Part shown: piece after piece, positions 8,593 to 17,637 of the stretch
Position numbering within the stretch: position 1 is the stretch's first letter
Layout of the letters: every line of letters starts with the position of its first letter
DNA from: Burkholderia contaminans
GTDB taxonomy: Bacteria; Pseudomonadota; Gammaproteobacteria; Burkholderiales; Burkholderiaceae
Length of the DNA stretch: 64,000 bases
NCBI RefSeq assembly: GCF_029633825.1
Contig: NZ_CP090641.1
Span: 868,001 to 932,000, forward strand
Direction: 5' to 3'
Notes under the pieces: model-generated
The model's input: only the letters and a program-made list of their open reading frames with translations
Databases searched by the model: none
What the model was told of the DNA's origin: nothing
Made by a program: the position numbers and the translations under genes

Positions 8593-9159
8593 ATGACCGC
8601 CTCACCGCTTCACGTCCCGCCGCTCGGCCCGCAACTCAAGCGCTGGCGCGCGCTGCACCGCGTCAAGCAAAGCCACGCGGCCGAGCTGTTCGGCGTCGCG
8701 CAATCGACGATCTCGCGCTGGGAAGCCGGCCGCCAGCAGATGTCGCCCGACGAGCGCGCGACCGCCGAGCGGTTGCTCGCCGCGCGCCTCGATTCAGCCG
8801 GCGATCACGCGCTCGCGCGGCTCGTCGCGGGCAGCGCGGGCCGCATGCACCTCGTGTGCGACCTCACGCACCGCCTGCTCGCTTCTTCGCCGGCGCGCGC
8901 GGCCGAATTCTCGCAACCGCTGTCGATGCTGCTCGACACGTCGCTGTGGCGCTACGCGACGCCGGAGATCGTTCGCATGGAAACCGCGCTCGACTCGCTC
9001 GGCTGGCACGATCACGCCGGGCCACCGAGCGTCGAATTCGACACCGGTGCGAATGCGTCGCGCGTCGTGCCGATCCGCGGCAGCATGTGCCGGTGGACGC
9101 GAATGACGCTGTCGGACGGCTCGGCCGTGCGGCTCGTGGAGACGCTCCAGGATGCATAA
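8593..9159 (+). CDS. XRE-family transcriptional regulator
   Basis: A 188-residue protein with an N-terminal helix-turn-helix of the Cro/C1 type at about residues 12-65: LKRWRALHRVKQSHAAELFGVAQSTISRWE is split over the expected helices, with SQxxxA-like and STISRWE recognition elements. The C-terminal 120 residues are not recognised and could be a sensing or dimerisation domain. The ATG at 8593 is preferred because the domain begins about ten residues later; the frame upstream overlaps the lipoprotein gene. DNA binding is well supported; targets are unknown. Confidence 0.8.
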   Translation: MTASPLHVPPLGPQLKRWRALHRVKQSHAAELFGVAQSTISRWEAGRQQMSPDERATAERLLAARLDSAGDHALARLVAGSAGRMHLVCDLTHRLLASSPARAAEFSQPLSMLLDTSLWRYATPEIVRMETALDSLGWHDHAGPPSVEFDTGANASRVVPIRGSMCRWTRMTLSDGSAVRLVETLQDA

Positions 9160-9276
9160 GCGCTGGATCGCGACGAAGAACCGCATGCAGGCAACGGCGC
9201 GGCGACCTTCGACGCATCCGGCATGCCACGCCAACAAAAGCAACGTGAATGGCAGCACGCCAAGGGGACATGCCAC

Positions 9277-9486
9277 ATGTCGACGCTTGTCATGCGAGAA
9301 CTCGTGATCGTCGCGTTCATTCTCTATACGGGCGCGGCCGTGCTGGTCGCGCTTCGCTCGGGTGTGGCCAACGCCGGCGGACGGCGCGTGGCGCGCCGCA
9401 GCAGCCCCTGGCTGTTCACCCTGATCGTCGGTGTTCAAACGGGCTTCTTCGCGCTGTTCTGCTGGGCCGGACTTTTCGTGAAGTAG
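9277..9486 (+). CDS. small two-helix membrane protein, hypothetical
   Basis: A 69-residue protein with two hydrophobic segments (about residues 8-25 and 46-66) joined by an arginine-rich linker (GGRRVARR). The ATG at 9277 is chosen because an AAGGGG ribosome binding site lies 9 bases upstream; an earlier in-frame ATG at 9223 would add a polar, coding-poor extension. No family was recognised. Confidence 0.6.
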   Translation: MSTLVMRELVIVAFILYTGAAVLVALRSGVANAGGRRVARRSSPWLFTLIVGVQTGFFALFCWAGLFVK

Positions 9487-9582
9487 CGGCGCGGTCAAGC
9501 GCCACCGCCACGCATATTTCATGCGTGGACGACCCGCGCCCATCCGCATTACGCTAGGCAGTTCATCGCAAGGACGCCGACC

Positions 9583-10164
9583 ATGACCCCCGATACGATC
9601 CACGCGCGGCTCGCTTTCCTGCGCGAAGCCGAACGCCTGAAGGATGTGCTGCGCAGCGGCCATACGTCGTCCGGGCGCGCGGAAAGCACGGCCGAGCACA
9701 GCTGGCGGCTGTGCCTGATGGCGCTCGTGTTCGCCGACGCGCTGCCCGGCATCGACACGCTGAAGCTGCTGAAGCTGTGCGTCGTCCACGATCTCGGCGA
9801 GGCGCTGCACGGCGACATTCCCGCGATCGATCAGGCCACGCACCCCGACAAAAGCGCGCAAGAACGCGACGACCTGCTGACGCTGACCGCACCGCTCGAC
9901 CCCGCGCAACGCGACGAAATCGTCGCGCTGTGGGATGAATACGAGGCGGCGGCTACGCCGGAAGCGCGCGCGGCGAAGGCGCTCGACAAGCTCGAGACGA
10001 TCCTGCAGCACAACCAGGGCAGCAACCCGCCCGATTTCGACTACGCGTTCAATCTCGGCTACGGCCGCCGCTACACCGACGCCGCGCCGCTGTTCACCGC
10101 GATCCGCGACATCGTCGATGCCGACACGCAGCGCCGGATCGACGCGCGCGGGCAGCGCGCGTAA
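9583..10164 (+). CDS. HD-domain hydrolase (HD_3/YfbR-like)
   Basis: A 193-residue protein with the metal-binding residues of the HD superfamily: AEHSWR (His), VVHDLGEALHGDIP (HD pair with following Glu) and a distal Asp in KALDKLE. The arrangement and length match PF13023, which includes YfbR-type 5'-deoxynucleotidases, so nucleotide monophosphate hydrolysis is plausible but unproven. An AAGGA ribosome binding site precedes the start. It is followed after 55 bases by a methyltransferase gene on the same strand. Confidence 0.85.
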   Translation: MTPDTIHARLAFLREAERLKDVLRSGHTSSGRAESTAEHSWRLCLMALVFADALPGIDTLKLLKLCVVHDLGEALHGDIPAIDQATHPDKSAQERDDLLTLTAPLDPAQRDEIVALWDEYEAAATPEARAAKALDKLETILQHNQGSNPPDFDYAFNLGYGRRYTDAAPLFTAIRDIVDADTQRRIDARGQRA

Positions 10165-10219
10165 GCTCGCGGGATCGGGCACGCGGCACCGCGCGCGCAG
10201 CCCGCACGAGGCCCAACGC

Positions 10220-10948
10220 ATGACGCAGAATATCTACGACGACCCGGCCTTCTTCGAAGGCTACAGCCGCCTGAATCGCTCGATTCACGGCCTCGACGGC
10301 GCCCCCGAATGGCCCGCGCTGCGCGCGCTGCTGCCCGAGCTGCGCGGCCGCAACGTGCTCGACCTCGGCTGCGGCTACGGCTGGTTCAGCCGCTGGGCGG
10401 CCGGTCAGGGCGCGGCAAGCGTGCTCGGCATCGATGTCTCTGCGCGCATGCTCGAACGCGCGGCCTCGACCGCCGCGCACCCGGCGATCGCGTACCGCCG
10501 CGCCGATCTCGAAACGCTCACGCTGCCGGATGCCGCGTTCGATCTCGCGTACAGTTCGCTCGCCTTCCACTACGTCGCGCAACTCGACACGCTGCTGCGA
10601 ACGATCCATCGCGCGCTCGTGCCGGGCGGGCGGCTCGTGTTCTCGATCGAGCATCCCGTTTATACGGCGCCGCGCCGGCCCGGCTTCGTCGTCGATGCGC
10701 AGGGCAACCGCTCCTGGCCGCTCGACGGCTACCAGCGCGAAGGCGAGCGCGTGACCGACTGGCTCGCGCCGGGCGTCGTCAAGCAGCACCGTACGCTCGG
10801 CACGCTCGTGAACCTGCTGATCGGCAGCGGCTTCACGCTCACGCACCTGAACGAATGGGCGCCGACGCAGGCGCAGGTCGATGCGCTGCCCGCGCTCGAC
10901 GAAGAACGCGACCGGCCGATGATGGCGCTCGTCGCCGCGCAGCGCTAA
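10220..10948 (+). CDS. class I SAM-dependent methyltransferase
   Basis: A 242-residue protein with motif I NVLDLGCGYGWFS (about residues 43-55), motif II GIDVSARML, and the post-motif DLAYSSLAFHYV typical of UbiE/small-molecule methyltransferases (Methyltransf_11 type). The start at 10220 gives MTQNIYDDPAFFEGYSRLNRS, a common N-terminus in this group. Substrate unknown. It may be co-transcribed with the upstream HD hydrolase. A strong hairpin lies downstream at 11017-11047. Confidence 0.85.
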   Translation: MTQNIYDDPAFFEGYSRLNRSIHGLDGAPEWPALRALLPELRGRNVLDLGCGYGWFSRWAAGQGAASVLGIDVSARMLERAASTAAHPAIAYRRADLETLTLPDAAFDLAYSSLAFHYVAQLDTLLRTIHRALVPGGRLVFSIEHPVYTAPRRPGFVVDAQGNRSWPLDGYQREGERVTDWLAPGVVKQHRTLGTLVNLLIGSGFTLTHLNEWAPTQAQVDALPALDEERDRPMMALVAAQR

Positions 10949-11016
10949 CGCACGTCAGCGCACGCCGCGACACCCGCACGAACCTTCGCCTGCCGTTGTC
11001 ACGGTCCGCAACAATG

Positions 11017-11047
11017 ACGCCGCACGGCCTCCGTTGCCGTGCGGCGT
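11017..11047. terminator. perfect 12-bp stem-loop between methyltransferase and macA
   Basis: Two perfectly complementary 12-base arms (11017-11028 and 11036-11047) enclose a 7-base loop. There is no T-run after it, so it is not a classical intrinsic terminator, but its place after a gene end and before the next operon suggests a transcription boundary. Confidence 0.5.
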
Positions 11048-11244
11048 TCGCACAATTCAGCACAATTTCCACACGGTTTGGCGTGAAGTCCTCGCTTACC
11101 ATGAGCGGCTGATTCGACTCGGCACGCCCGCGCGATGCGTACGCGGATGCCGTCGCGGGCACCCTGCCCGACATGCGACGCCGACCGGATCGTCCCGCCC
11201 GGCCGCACGCATCGCCGGCACCGCCTGATCCTCGCCGCACGCTC

Positions 11245-12426
11245 ATGACTCAGAAGACCCATCGCCGCCGGCGCATCGTGCTGGCTACCCTTGCCATCGT
11301 GGCGATCGCCGCCGGCGTCACGCTGAAGGCGTGCGCGCCCGACAAGCATCCGCAATACCTGTCCGCGCCCGTCTCGCGCGGCGATCTCGAAAACGCGGTG
11401 CTGGCAACCGGCGCGCTTCAGGCATTCAAGCAGGTCGACGTCGGCGCGCAGGTGTCCGGGCAGCTGAAATCGTTGAAGGTCAGGCTCGGCGACAAGGTCA
11501 CGAAGGGCCAGTGGCTCGCCGAGATCGATCCCGTGATTTCGGAAAACGCACTGCGCCAGGCGCGCGCCAGCGAAGAAAGCCTGCGCGCGCAGCAGCAATC
11601 GACCGCCGCGCAACTCACGCAGGCCGAGCTCGCATTCAAGCGCCAGCAGGCGATGCTGCCCGACGATGCGACCTCGCGCGAATCGTTCGAGGCCGCGCGT
11701 GCGACGCTCGACGTGCAGCGCGCGACCCTCGCGTCGCTCGCCGCGCAGATCCGCTCGGCCCGCATCCAGATCGAAACCGCGCAGGCCAACCTCGGCTACA
11801 CGCGCATCGTCGCGCCGATCGACGGCGAGGTCGTCGCGGTCGTCACGCAGGAAGGCCAGACCGTGATCGCGCAACAGCAGGCGCCGGTGATCCTGAAGCT
11901 CGCCGATCTCGACACGATGACCGTGAAGGCGCAGGTGTCGGAAGCCGACGTGATCCGCGTGCGCGCCGGCCAGCCCGCGTATTTCACGATCCTCGGCGAA
12001 CCGGACAAGCGTCACTACGGCAAGCTGCGCGCGATCGAGCCGGCGCCGCAGAACTATGCCGAAGCGCAGAGCCCGCTCGGCGGCGGCTCGAAGCCGAACT
12101 CGGCCGTGTTCTACAACGCGCTGTTCGAAGTCCCGAATCCCGAGCATCGGCTGCGCATTTCGATGACCGCGCAAGTCAGCATCGTGCTCAGCAACGCACG
12201 CAACGCGCTCAGCATTCCGGCCGCCGCGCTCGGCGAAAAACGCAAGGACGGCACCTACGCGGTGCGCGTGCTGCGCGCCGACGGCAGCACGGAAACGCGC
12301 AACGTCCGCATCGGCATCAACAACAACGTGCGCGTCGAAGTGCTGGCCGGCCTGAAGGACGGCGAACGCGTCGTGATCGGCGACGCAGCCGGTGACGACC
12401 ACGCGCCGCTCGCGGACGTGGTGTGA
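11245..12426 (+). CDS. macA: MacA-type periplasmic adaptor
   Basis: A 393-residue membrane-fusion protein. It begins with a membrane anchor (residues about 10-27), then a split lipoyl/barrel-sandwich region (GALQAFKQVDVGAQVSGQL and, after the hairpin, YTRIVAPIDGEVVAVVTQEGQTV), a coiled-coil hairpin at about 95-185, and C-terminal beta-barrel and membrane-proximal domains. This is the layout of MacA-type adaptors working with an ABC transporter. The gene is followed two bases after its stop by macB and then an outer-membrane factor, giving a complete exporter. The ATG at 11245 was selected because earlier in-frame sequence is not coding-like. Cargo (macrolide, siderophore, peptide) cannot be told. 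Confidence 0.9.
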   Translation: MTQKTHRRRRIVLATLAIVAIAAGVTLKACAPDKHPQYLSAPVSRGDLENAVLATGALQAFKQVDVGAQVSGQLKSLKVRLGDKVTKGQWLAEIDPVISENALRQARASEESLRAQQQSTAAQLTQAELAFKRQQAMLPDDATSRESFEAARATLDVQRATLASLAAQIRSARIQIETAQANLGYTRIVAPIDGEVVAVVTQEGQTVIAQQQAPVILKLADLDTMTVKAQVSEADVIRVRAGQPAYFTILGEPDKRHYGKLRAIEPAPQNYAEAQSPLGGGSKPNSAVFYNALFEVPNPEHRLRISMTAQVSIVLSNARNALSIPAAALGEKRKDGTYAVRVLRADGSTETRNVRIGINNNVRVEVLAGLKDGERVVIGDAAGDDHAPLADVV

Positions 12427-12428
12427 CG

Positions 12429-14498
12429 ATGAGCCAGCCCCTGCTGAAACTCGCTGCCGTTACGCGACGCTTTCCGGCCGGCGACAAGGATGTCGTTGTC
12501 CTGAGCAACGTCAACCTGTCGATCCACGCGGGCGAGATCGTCGCGATCGTCGGCGCGTCGGGCTCCGGCAAGTCGACGCTGATGAACATCCTCGGCTGCC
12601 TCGACCACCCGAGCGAAGGCACCTACACGGTCGGCGGCCGCGACACGCACATGCTCGACAGCGACGAGCTCGCGCAACTGCGCCGCGAACATTTCGGCTT
12701 CGTGTTCCAGCGCTATCACCTGCTGCCGCACGTCGACGCGGTCGCGAACCTCGAAATGCCCGCGATCTACGCCGGCACGCCGCGCGCCGAGCGGCACGCA
12801 CGCGCACGCGAACTGCTCGCGCGCCTCGGGCTCGCGGATCGGGCGCACCATCGCCCCGGGCAGCTTTCCGGCGGCCAGCAGCAGCGTGTGAGCATCGCGC
12901 GTGCGCTGATGAACGGCGGCCAGGTGATCCTCGCCGACGAACCGACGGGCGCGCTCGACACGAAAAGCGGCCAGGACGTGATCCGCATCCTGCACGAGCT
13001 GAACGCGCTCGGCCATACGATCGTCATCGTCACGCACGACCAGGCCGTCGCGCGCCATGCGAAGCGCATCATCGAGATCAGCGACGGCGAGATCGTTGCC
13101 GACCGGCCGAATCGGCACTATGCGGAAGCCCTCGCGGAAGTGAGCGTGGGCGCAGCAGAAGCGGCGGAGTCGATCGAAGCGGAAGCCGGCGCGCTACCCG
13201 CCGACGATCGCCACGACACGCCATCGCCGCCCGCACCGGTCGACACCGATGCGCATCCCGATACCGATACCGGCACCCGCACGCGACGCTTCGCGGCCGG
13301 CTCCGGCCGCTTCGCCGAGGCGTGCCGGATGGCGTGGATCGCGCTCGTGTCGCACCGGCTGCGCACGCTGCTGACGATGCTCGGCATCATCATCGGCATC
13401 ACGTCGGTCGTGTCGATCGTCGCGATCGGCGAAGGCGCGAAGCGCTACATGCTCGACGAGATCGGCAGCATCGGCACGAACACGATCAACCTCTATCCGG
13501 GCACCGACTGGGGCGACAGCCGCGCCGACGCGATCCAGACGCTCGTGCCCGCCGACGTCGCCGCGCTCGCCGAACAGCCGTACGTCGACAGCGCGACGCC
13601 CGAAACGTCGCGCACGCTGCTGCTGCGCTACCGCAACGTCGACGTGAACGCGCTCGTGAGCGGCGTCGGCGACCGCTTCTTCCAGGCCCGCGGGATGCGC
13701 TTCGCGCAGGGTGTCGCATTCGACGAGGACGCGGTGCGCCGCCAGGTGCAGGTGGCAGTGATCGACCAGAACACGCGCCGCAAGCTGTTCGGCGCGACGC
13801 GCAACCCGATCGGCGAAGTGATCCTGGTGGACAACGTGCCGTGCGTCGTGATCGGCGTGACCGCCGACAAGAAGAGCGCGTTCGGCAGCGTGAAGAGCCT
13901 GAACGTGTGGGTGCCGTACACCACCGCGAGCGGGCGCCTGTTCGGGCAGCGCCATCTCGACAGCATCACCGTGCGCGTGCGCGACGGGCAGCCGAGCGCC
14001 GCCGCCGAGAAAAGCCTCGAAAAGCTGATGACGCAGCGCCACGGCCGCAAGGACTTCTTCACGTACAACATGGACAGCGTGGTGAAGACCGTCGAGAAGA
14101 CCGGCCAGTCGCTCACCTTGCTGCTGTCGCTGATCGCGGTGATCTCGCTCGTCGTCGGCGGGATCGGCGTGATGAACATCATGCTGGTGTCGGTCACCGA
14201 GCGCACCCGCGAAATCGGCATCCGGATGGCGGTCGGCGCGCGCCAGTCAGACATCCTGCAGCAGTTTCTCGTCGAGGCCGTGCTCGTCTGCCTGCTCGGC
14301 GGCACGATCGGCATCGCGCTGTCGTTCGGGCTCGGTGCGCTGTTCTCGATGTTCGTCGCGCAATGGAAGATGGTGTTCTCGGCCGGCGCGATCGTGACCG
14401 CGTTCGTCTGCTCGACGCTCACCGGTGTGATTTTCGGCTTCATGCCCGCGCGCAATGCATCGCGGCTCGATCCGATCGATGCGCTCGCGCGCGACTGA
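12429..14498 (+). CDS. macB: MacB-type ABC transporter, ATPase-permease fusion
   Basis: A 689-residue protein. The N-terminal ATPase has Walker A GASGSGKST (about residues 40-48), signature LSGGQQQR and Walker B VILADEPTGALD. After an acidic linker (about 240-300) comes the four-helix MacB permease, with the first helix near TLLTMLGIIIGITSVVSIVAIGEGA, a large periplasmic domain, and three C-terminal helices including GGIGVMNIMLVSVTERTREIG. This is the standard MacB/PvdT layout. It starts at the ATG at 12429, two bases after the macA stop, so it is translationally linked. The linker is longer and more acidic than in typical MacB. Confidence 0.92.
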   Translation: MSQPLLKLAAVTRRFPAGDKDVVVLSNVNLSIHAGEIVAIVGASGSGKSTLMNILGCLDHPSEGTYTVGGRDTHMLDSDELAQLRREHFGFVFQRYHLLPHVDAVANLEMPAIYAGTPRAERHARARELLARLGLADRAHHRPGQLSGGQQQRVSIARALMNGGQVILADEPTGALDTKSGQDVIRILHELNALGHTIVIVTHDQAVARHAKRIIEISDGEIVADRPNRHYAEALAEVSVGAAEAAESIEAEAGALPADDRHDTPSPPAPVDTDAHPDTDTGTRTRRFAAGSGRFAEACRMAWIALVSHRLRTLLTMLGIIIGITSVVSIVAIGEGAKRYMLDEIGSIGTNTINLYPGTDWGDSRADAIQTLVPADVAALAEQPYVDSATPETSRTLLLRYRNVDVNALVSGVGDRFFQARGMRFAQGVAFDEDAVRRQVQVAVIDQNTRRKLFGATRNPIGEVILVDNVPCVVIGVTADKKSAFGSVKSLNVWVPYTTASGRLFGQRHLDSITVRVRDGQPSAAAEKSLEKLMTQRHGRKDFFTYNMDSVVKTVEKTGQSLTLLLSLIAVISLVVGGIGVMNIMLVSVTERTREIGIRMAVGARQSDILQQFLVEAVLVCLLGGTIGIALSFGLGALFSMFVAQWKMVFSAGAIVTAFVCSTLTGVIFGFMPARNASRLDPIDALARD

Positions 14499-14511
14499 CG
14501 CAAGGCCCGCC

Positions 14512-15885
14512 ATGACGCATTCCTCACCGCTTCACCGCCTCGGCGCATTCGCGTGCGCGGCCGCGCTGCTCGCCGGCTGCGCCGGCGCGCGCCACGAACC
14601 GCTGCCCGCCGTCGCGATGCCCGCGAACTGGGAAGCACCGGTTTCCGCCGATGCACCGGCCACGACGCGCGACTGGTGGCGCAGCTTCGGCGATCCGCAA
14701 CTCGATGCGCTGATCGACGACGCACTGCGTGCCAACAACGACCTCGCGATCGCGGCGATCCGCGTGTACCGCGCGCAGCTGCAGGCCGGGCTCGCGGATA
14801 CGAACCTGACGCCCACCGTGTCACTGGGCGCGAACGGCACTGTGTCGCGCACGCTCGATACGCACCAGATGAGCCGGACGAGCGGCGTGACCGGTTCGCT
14901 CAGCTATGAAATCGACCTGTGGGGCCGCCTGGCCGCGCTGCGCGACGCCGCGCGCTGGGAAGCCGACGCGACGGCCGCCGATCTCGAAGCCGCAAGGCTG
15001 TCGCTGATCGGCACGACGGCGTCGCTGTACTGGCAGATCGGTTATCTGAACCGGCAGATCGCGCTCGGTGACGCGAACATCGCATATGCGGTCCGCACGC
15101 TCGCGGTCGTCCGGTCGCGGCATACGGCCGGCGCCGTGTCGGGGCTCGACCTTGCGCAGGCCGAACAGAGCCTCGCCGCGCAACGCGCCGCACAGACGCA
15201 ACTGATCCAGCAGCGCACCGAGAATCGCCACGCGCTCGCGATCCTGTTCGACCGGCCGCCGCAGCAACTCGCAGCGGAACCGTCGGCGCTACCCGTCGCG
15301 GCGCCGCCGGAAGTCGCGGCCGGCCTGCCCGCGAGCCTGCTCGGCCGGCGCCCCGACCTGCGCGCGGCGGAATTCCGGCTGCGCGAGTCGCTCGCGCAAG
15401 TCGATGCGACGCGCACGAGCTTCTATCCGACCTTCACGCTGACCGGCCAGGCCGGCACGTCGAGCACGAGCCTCGAGCGCGTGCTGATGAATCCGGTCGG
15501 CACGCTCGGGCTCGGCCTCGCGCTGCCGTTCATCCAGTGGAACACGATGCAGTTGCAGATCAAGGTGTCGAAATCGCAGTACGAGGAAGCCGTGGTCGGG
15601 TTCCGCCAGAAGCTCTACACGGCGCTCGCGGAAGTCGAGAATGCGCTGTCGGCGCGCGTGCAGCTCGAACGCGAAGCCGAGCAGCGCGCGCTGTCGCTGG
15701 CCCAAGCGCAGCGCGCCGAACAGCTGGCCGCCGCGCGCTTCGCGGCCGGCGCGACCGCCGTGCAGCCGTGGCTCGACCAGCAGCAGCGGCTGCGCGACGC
15801 GCAAAGCGCGGACGAGCTGACGCGCCTGAACCGGCTCAACAACCAGATGACGCTGTACCGCGCGCTCGGCGGCGGGATGTCCTGA
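14512..15885 (+). CDS. NodT-family outer-membrane efflux lipoprotein
   Basis: A 457-residue protein with a lipobox LLAGC (Cys24) and two outer-membrane-efflux repeats, with the typical start WWRSFGDPQLDALIDDALRANNDLAIA, LSYEIDLWGRL and LLGRRPDLRAAEFRLR. This is the TolC-like channel of the preceding MacA-MacB pair, 13 bases downstream of macB. The three genes form a complete tripartite exporter operon, similar in order to PvdR-PvdT-OpmQ and MacAB-type systems; which cargo it serves is not shown by sequence. Confidence 0.92.
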   Translation: MTHSSPLHRLGAFACAAALLAGCAGARHEPLPAVAMPANWEAPVSADAPATTRDWWRSFGDPQLDALIDDALRANNDLAIAAIRVYRAQLQAGLADTNLTPTVSLGANGTVSRTLDTHQMSRTSGVTGSLSYEIDLWGRLAALRDAARWEADATAADLEAARLSLIGTTASLYWQIGYLNRQIALGDANIAYAVRTLAVVRSRHTAGAVSGLDLAQAEQSLAAQRAAQTQLIQQRTENRHALAILFDRPPQQLAAEPSALPVAAPPEVAAGLPASLLGRRPDLRAAEFRLRESLAQVDATRTSFYPTFTLTGQAGTSSTSLERVLMNPVGTLGLGLALPFIQWNTMQLQIKVSKSQYEEAVVGFRQKLYTALAEVENALSARVQLEREAEQRALSLAQAQRAEQLAAARFAAGATAVQPWLDQQQRLRDAQSADELTRLNRLNNQMTLYRALGGGMS

Positions 15886-15927
15886 CCGGCGCGTGCACCG
15901 CGCCGGCCGCGCCGATCACTCGCGGCG

Positions 15928-17466
15928 TCATTCACACACGGGCGCCCCACGCCGCGCCGGTGCGAACGCCACCGCGCTCGCCGTCGCGAGCAGTGCCACG
16001 CCCGCCGCGCCATACACCATCACCCAGCCGAACCCGTGCACGAGCGCCGCGTGCAGCGCCGCGCCGGTCGGGTCGGCCTGCGCGAGCGCCGGTGCGATCT
16101 CGTGCAGCCCGTCGGTCCGGCCGGACGCAATCTCCTGCGCGAGCCGGCGCAGCGCAGCGTCGCCGATCGTGCCCGCGACACCGGCCTTCAGGTTCGCGAC
16201 GATCCCCGCGACCAGCACGAAGCCCATCGCCGCGATGTTCAGCGCGAGCGAGATCATCCGCGCGCTCATGTCGATGCCCGACGCCATCCCGGCCCGCGAA
16301 CTCGGCACCGCGCCCGTCGTCGTGTTGGTCACGGGCGTGTTCGTGAGCCCGAGCCCGATGCCGGCGATCACGCAGCCGGGCAGCATCGTGATCCAGCTTG
16401 CATGGTCGGCCGCGCTGCCGATCCGCATCAACGCGAACCCCGCGGCGATCGTGAACAGGCCGCCCGGGATCACGACACCCGGCCCGTAGCGCAGCGCGAG
16501 TCGTTCGCCGAACGGCGGCGCGACCAGCGTCGGCAACGTGTACGCGAGCAACGCGAGGCCGGCCGTCACGCTGTCGTAGCCGAGCGCGACCTGGAACCAG
16601 ATCGGCAGGTAGATCATGAACGGCCAGAAGCTGAAGTTCATCCCCATCGAACCGAAGATCGCGCCGGTGAACGCGCGAATCCGGAACACCGAGAAATCGA
16701 ACATCGGCCGCGCACTGGCGCGTTCCGCGATGAAGAAGCCGGCCAGCGCCAGCACGGTCGCGCCGAGCACGCCGAGGCCGGCCGCGCTGGTCAGCCCGAG
16801 CGCCGCGCTTTGCGTGATATAGAACGCCAGGCCGAGCACCGCGAGCGACAGCGTGACGATGCCCGCGACGTCGAGCCTGCCCGCGTGCGGATCGCGCGAC
16901 TCCTGCACCGCGCCGCCGATCAGCACGAGCGCAATGGCCGCGAGCGGCGCATGGACGAGGAACACCCACGGCCAGCTCGCCAGCGCGACGATCGCGCCGC
17001 CGACGATCGGCCCGAACCCGAGGCCGATGCCGAACACGATCCCCCAGATCCCGAACGCGCGCCCACGCTCGCGGCCCTCGCGGAACTGATGCGACAGCAC
17101 CGCAATCTGGCAGATCAGCATCGCGCCGCCGCTGGCGCCCTGCAGCAGCCGGCCCGCGACGAGCACCGGCACGTTCGGCGCGAGCCCGCACAGCAGTGAC
17201 GTCAAACCGAACAGCACGGTGCCGATCACGTACACGCGCTTGCGGCCGAACCGGTCGGCGAGCGTGCCGGCTGCCATCAGCACGGTCGTGCACGCGATCG
17301 TGTACGCATTCATGATCCACTGCATGCCGTTGAAATCGCCATGCAGCACGTGTTCGAGCGTCGGCAGGATCACCGGCACGCTCGAGATTTCGAGGCCGAA
17401 CATCAGCGACGTGAGACAGACGGCCGCGAGTGCGACCGCATTCCTGCGGGAGTCGGATTGCGTCAT
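15928..17466 (-). CDS. MFS drug transporter (DHA2-like, 14 TM)
   Basis: A 512-residue membrane protein with about 14 hydrophobic segments. Motif A GTLADRFGRKRVYVIG follows the second helix, and the QIAVLSHQFREGRERGRAFGIWG and GPIVGGAIV regions match motifs B-C of drug:H+ antiporters. Length and helix number fit the DHA2 group. It is divergent from a LysR regulator (17638-18558) with about 170 bases between, a usual arrangement in which the regulator controls the transporter. Substrate unknown. Confidence 0.88.
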   Translation of the reverse strand: MTQSDSRRNAVALAAVCLTSLMFGLEISSVPVILPTLEHVLHGDFNGMQWIMNAYTIACTTVLMAAGTLADRFGRKRVYVIGTVLFGLTSLLCGLAPNVPVLVAGRLLQGASGGAMLICQIAVLSHQFREGRERGRAFGIWGIVFGIGLGFGPIVGGAIVALASWPWVFLVHAPLAAIALVLIGGAVQESRDPHAGRLDVAGIVTLSLAVLGLAFYITQSAALGLTSAAGLGVLGATVLALAGFFIAERASARPMFDFSVFRIRAFTGAIFGSMGMNFSFWPFMIYLPIWFQVALGYDSVTAGLALLAYTLPTLVAPPFGERLALRYGPGVVIPGGLFTIAAGFALMRIGSAADHASWITMLPGCVIAGIGLGLTNTPVTNTTTGAVPSSRAGMASGIDMSARMISLALNIAAMGFVLVAGIVANLKAGVAGTIGDAALRRLAQEIASGRTDGLHEIAPALAQADPTGAALHAALVHGFGWVMVYGAAGVALLATASAVAFAPARRGAPVCE

Positions 17467-17554
17467 GCGTATTGCGCCGCGGCCCGGCAACGGGCCGCGC
17501 GCCTCCAGGTGAGAAAGATTCGCCGCGTGCGGCCAGTCACGCACGCAGGACGGG

Positions 17555-17590
17555 AATCGGTACTATAGTGAGAATTCTCATCCCCATTGA
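17555..17590. promoter_or_regulatory. palindrome and -10-like element between MFS and LysR genes
   Basis: A perfect 12-bp palindrome TGAGAATTCTCA lies at 17569-17580 just after TACTATAG (17561-17568), which resembles a -10 element. The block also contains a T-N11-A spaced motif, as expected for LysR operators. It is a candidate operator for the LysR protein encoded beside it. Confidence 0.4.
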
Positions 17591-17637
17591 CGCACGCATT
17601 TCTCCAGACTGGGGAACTGCAGGACTCAATTTCCCCC

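Noticed and set aside
9223..9276. Longer start for the small membrane protein
   Set aside because: The extension is polar and lacks a ribosome binding site, whereas 9277 has one.
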